Positions 56,589 to 57,500 of a stretch of DNA of 57,500 nucleotides are shown here, one piece after another (positions within the stretch are counted from its first letter, which is position 1; every line of letters begins with the position of its first letter). The position numbers were made by a program, and so were the translations under genes. Origin of the DNA: Botryococcus braunii (lineage: Eukaryota; Chlorophyta; Trebouxiophyceae); contig KV908535.1 of the NCBI GenBank assembly GCA_002005505.1, positions 193,352-250,851 of the forward strand, given 5' to 3'. The notes under the pieces are model-generated. The model worked only from the letters and a program-made list of their open reading frames with translations, made no database searches and was not told where the DNA came from.

Positions 56589-57500
56589 GGTTACGTCATT
56601 GTATGCATACGGATCCGCAAACCGTCAACTTATACAACATCCTTTCCACTTGTCACACTTTGGCCTGTCGTGTGACAGCTTGCATTATTTCAGCTCAAAA
56701 GGGGCTCGTGGGTCATAATTTTGGCAGGCTCTTGCAGACCCAACAACTGATATATTTCACTTTTCCTCTAACAAGACAGCGACATTCACCACGTGAAATT
56801 CAACAAACCTCGAGGCAGTGGCCACGACATGCCACTGCTCACCTGTAGGCCTTCATGACGTCTCGGGAGACTACGTAGCGGCTCCTCGAGCATTGCGGAT
56901 CATCAAGATTTGGGGGTGTGGCCTGGCTGCGCCAGGTGAGGGATTCTGCACCCACGTGCATTCGCGTTAGACAACCGCTGTGCTGCCCCAGTGTCATGTA
57001 TTTTGGGGCATCTCCACTGTATTTACTACTCCTTGTGCTCAGTACGCCCCTGATGTGGCCCCTGCCGTAAAGCCTTCTCGCCCCAGGCCTGTCTTACAAC
57101 GTGGTCGCGCTCATGACAAATGTTTCCAGCAAGCAAAGGAGCAGAACCTGTCTGAGAACTGGACAGCAATCATGGACTGTAGGGACCACGTAGGCGAGGA
57201 TAGCGCTGGATGTACTGCTGCGTCTCCGCAGATTGGTCCCCCGTACTGCCGTAATCTTGGCCCGGGACGACTGAACGCGGGGCCTAATCTTCCGCGCCGG
57301 CATTTCTGTCCCTCGACCCTCCTACGCGCTTACCTGGTACCAGCATTGGCTCTTTGTTTCGGGTACAGCGTTTAACGGGATGCAAGCTCAGCACATAGAA
57401 AAACTAGTTGAAGCTTAGCGTTGTGTGATAGCCAGTCGCTGCGGGGCACAAGGATCGTGCAAATGGCGGGAGCTGCCTTGCCTTCCGCAACGCTTTTGGG
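56589..57500. other. Right end, no supported gene
   Basis: A 131-codon plus-strand frame (56980-57375) is moderately protein-like in its middle (QQAKEQNLSENWTAIMDCRD) but lacks motif and clear splice context. GC content rises again toward the edge. It may be an exon of a gene outside the window. Confidence 0.3.

Overview
The window looks like nuclear DNA of a green-lineage eukaryote, possibly a streptophyte alga or bryophyte. Two recognisable genes are split by short-to-medium GT-AG introns: a plant-type nucleotide-rhamnose synthase/epimerase-reductase and a 1-Cys peroxiredoxin. Neither bacterial operons nor ribosome binding sites are seen. Very long dinucleotide tracts (CT/GA, GT/CA, CG) occur about every 3 kb in the first 51 kb, many of them inside introns. 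The species cannot be named from the sequence; a large, repeat-rich charophyte-like genome would fit.

Layout. 1-4.6 kb: 3' part of a minus-strand gene (Ser-rich exon, then coiled-coil exons) that runs off the left edge. 6.7-7.3 kb: two phase-compatible plus-strand exons of an unrecognised gene. 7.3-12.6 kb: no supported gene; microsatellites and a long poly-T. 12.6-30.9 kb: one very large plus-strand gene. I chained 21 exons with one consistent reading phase into at least about 1,870 residues: ankyrin-type repeat, Cys/hydrophobic segment, Ala-rich helical repeats, a Glu/Arg-rich charged helix and a long Ser/Gly/Pro-rich tail. I do not recognise the family. About 80 bases after its stop lies a 60-bp-arm foldback.

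31.2-35.6 kb: dispersed repeats, a GA tract and small direct/inverted repeats. 35.6-39.1 kb: complete six-exon 1-Cys peroxiredoxin gene (220 residues). 39.2-48.7 kb: repeat-rich, with two related blocks of TTGGGA minisatellite, a decayed retroelement-like fragment and several long CT/CA tracts. 48.7-51.9 kb: rhamnose-synthesis reductase gene, seven exons found, first exon not found. 52-57.5 kb: AT-richer and free of dinucleotide tracts. At 54.7-56.6 kb a coding-looking module is present twice: once interrupted by two short GT-AG introns and a 1.18-kb insertion, and once intronless immediately downstream.

The genes do not form an obvious pathway: one is for cell-wall/nucleotide-sugar supply, one for peroxide detoxification, the others are unknown. 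The most unusual items are the duplicated module with precise intron loss at 54.7-56.6 kb, the giant ankyrin/helical-repeat gene, the foldback behind it and the helically phased TTGGGA minisatellite.
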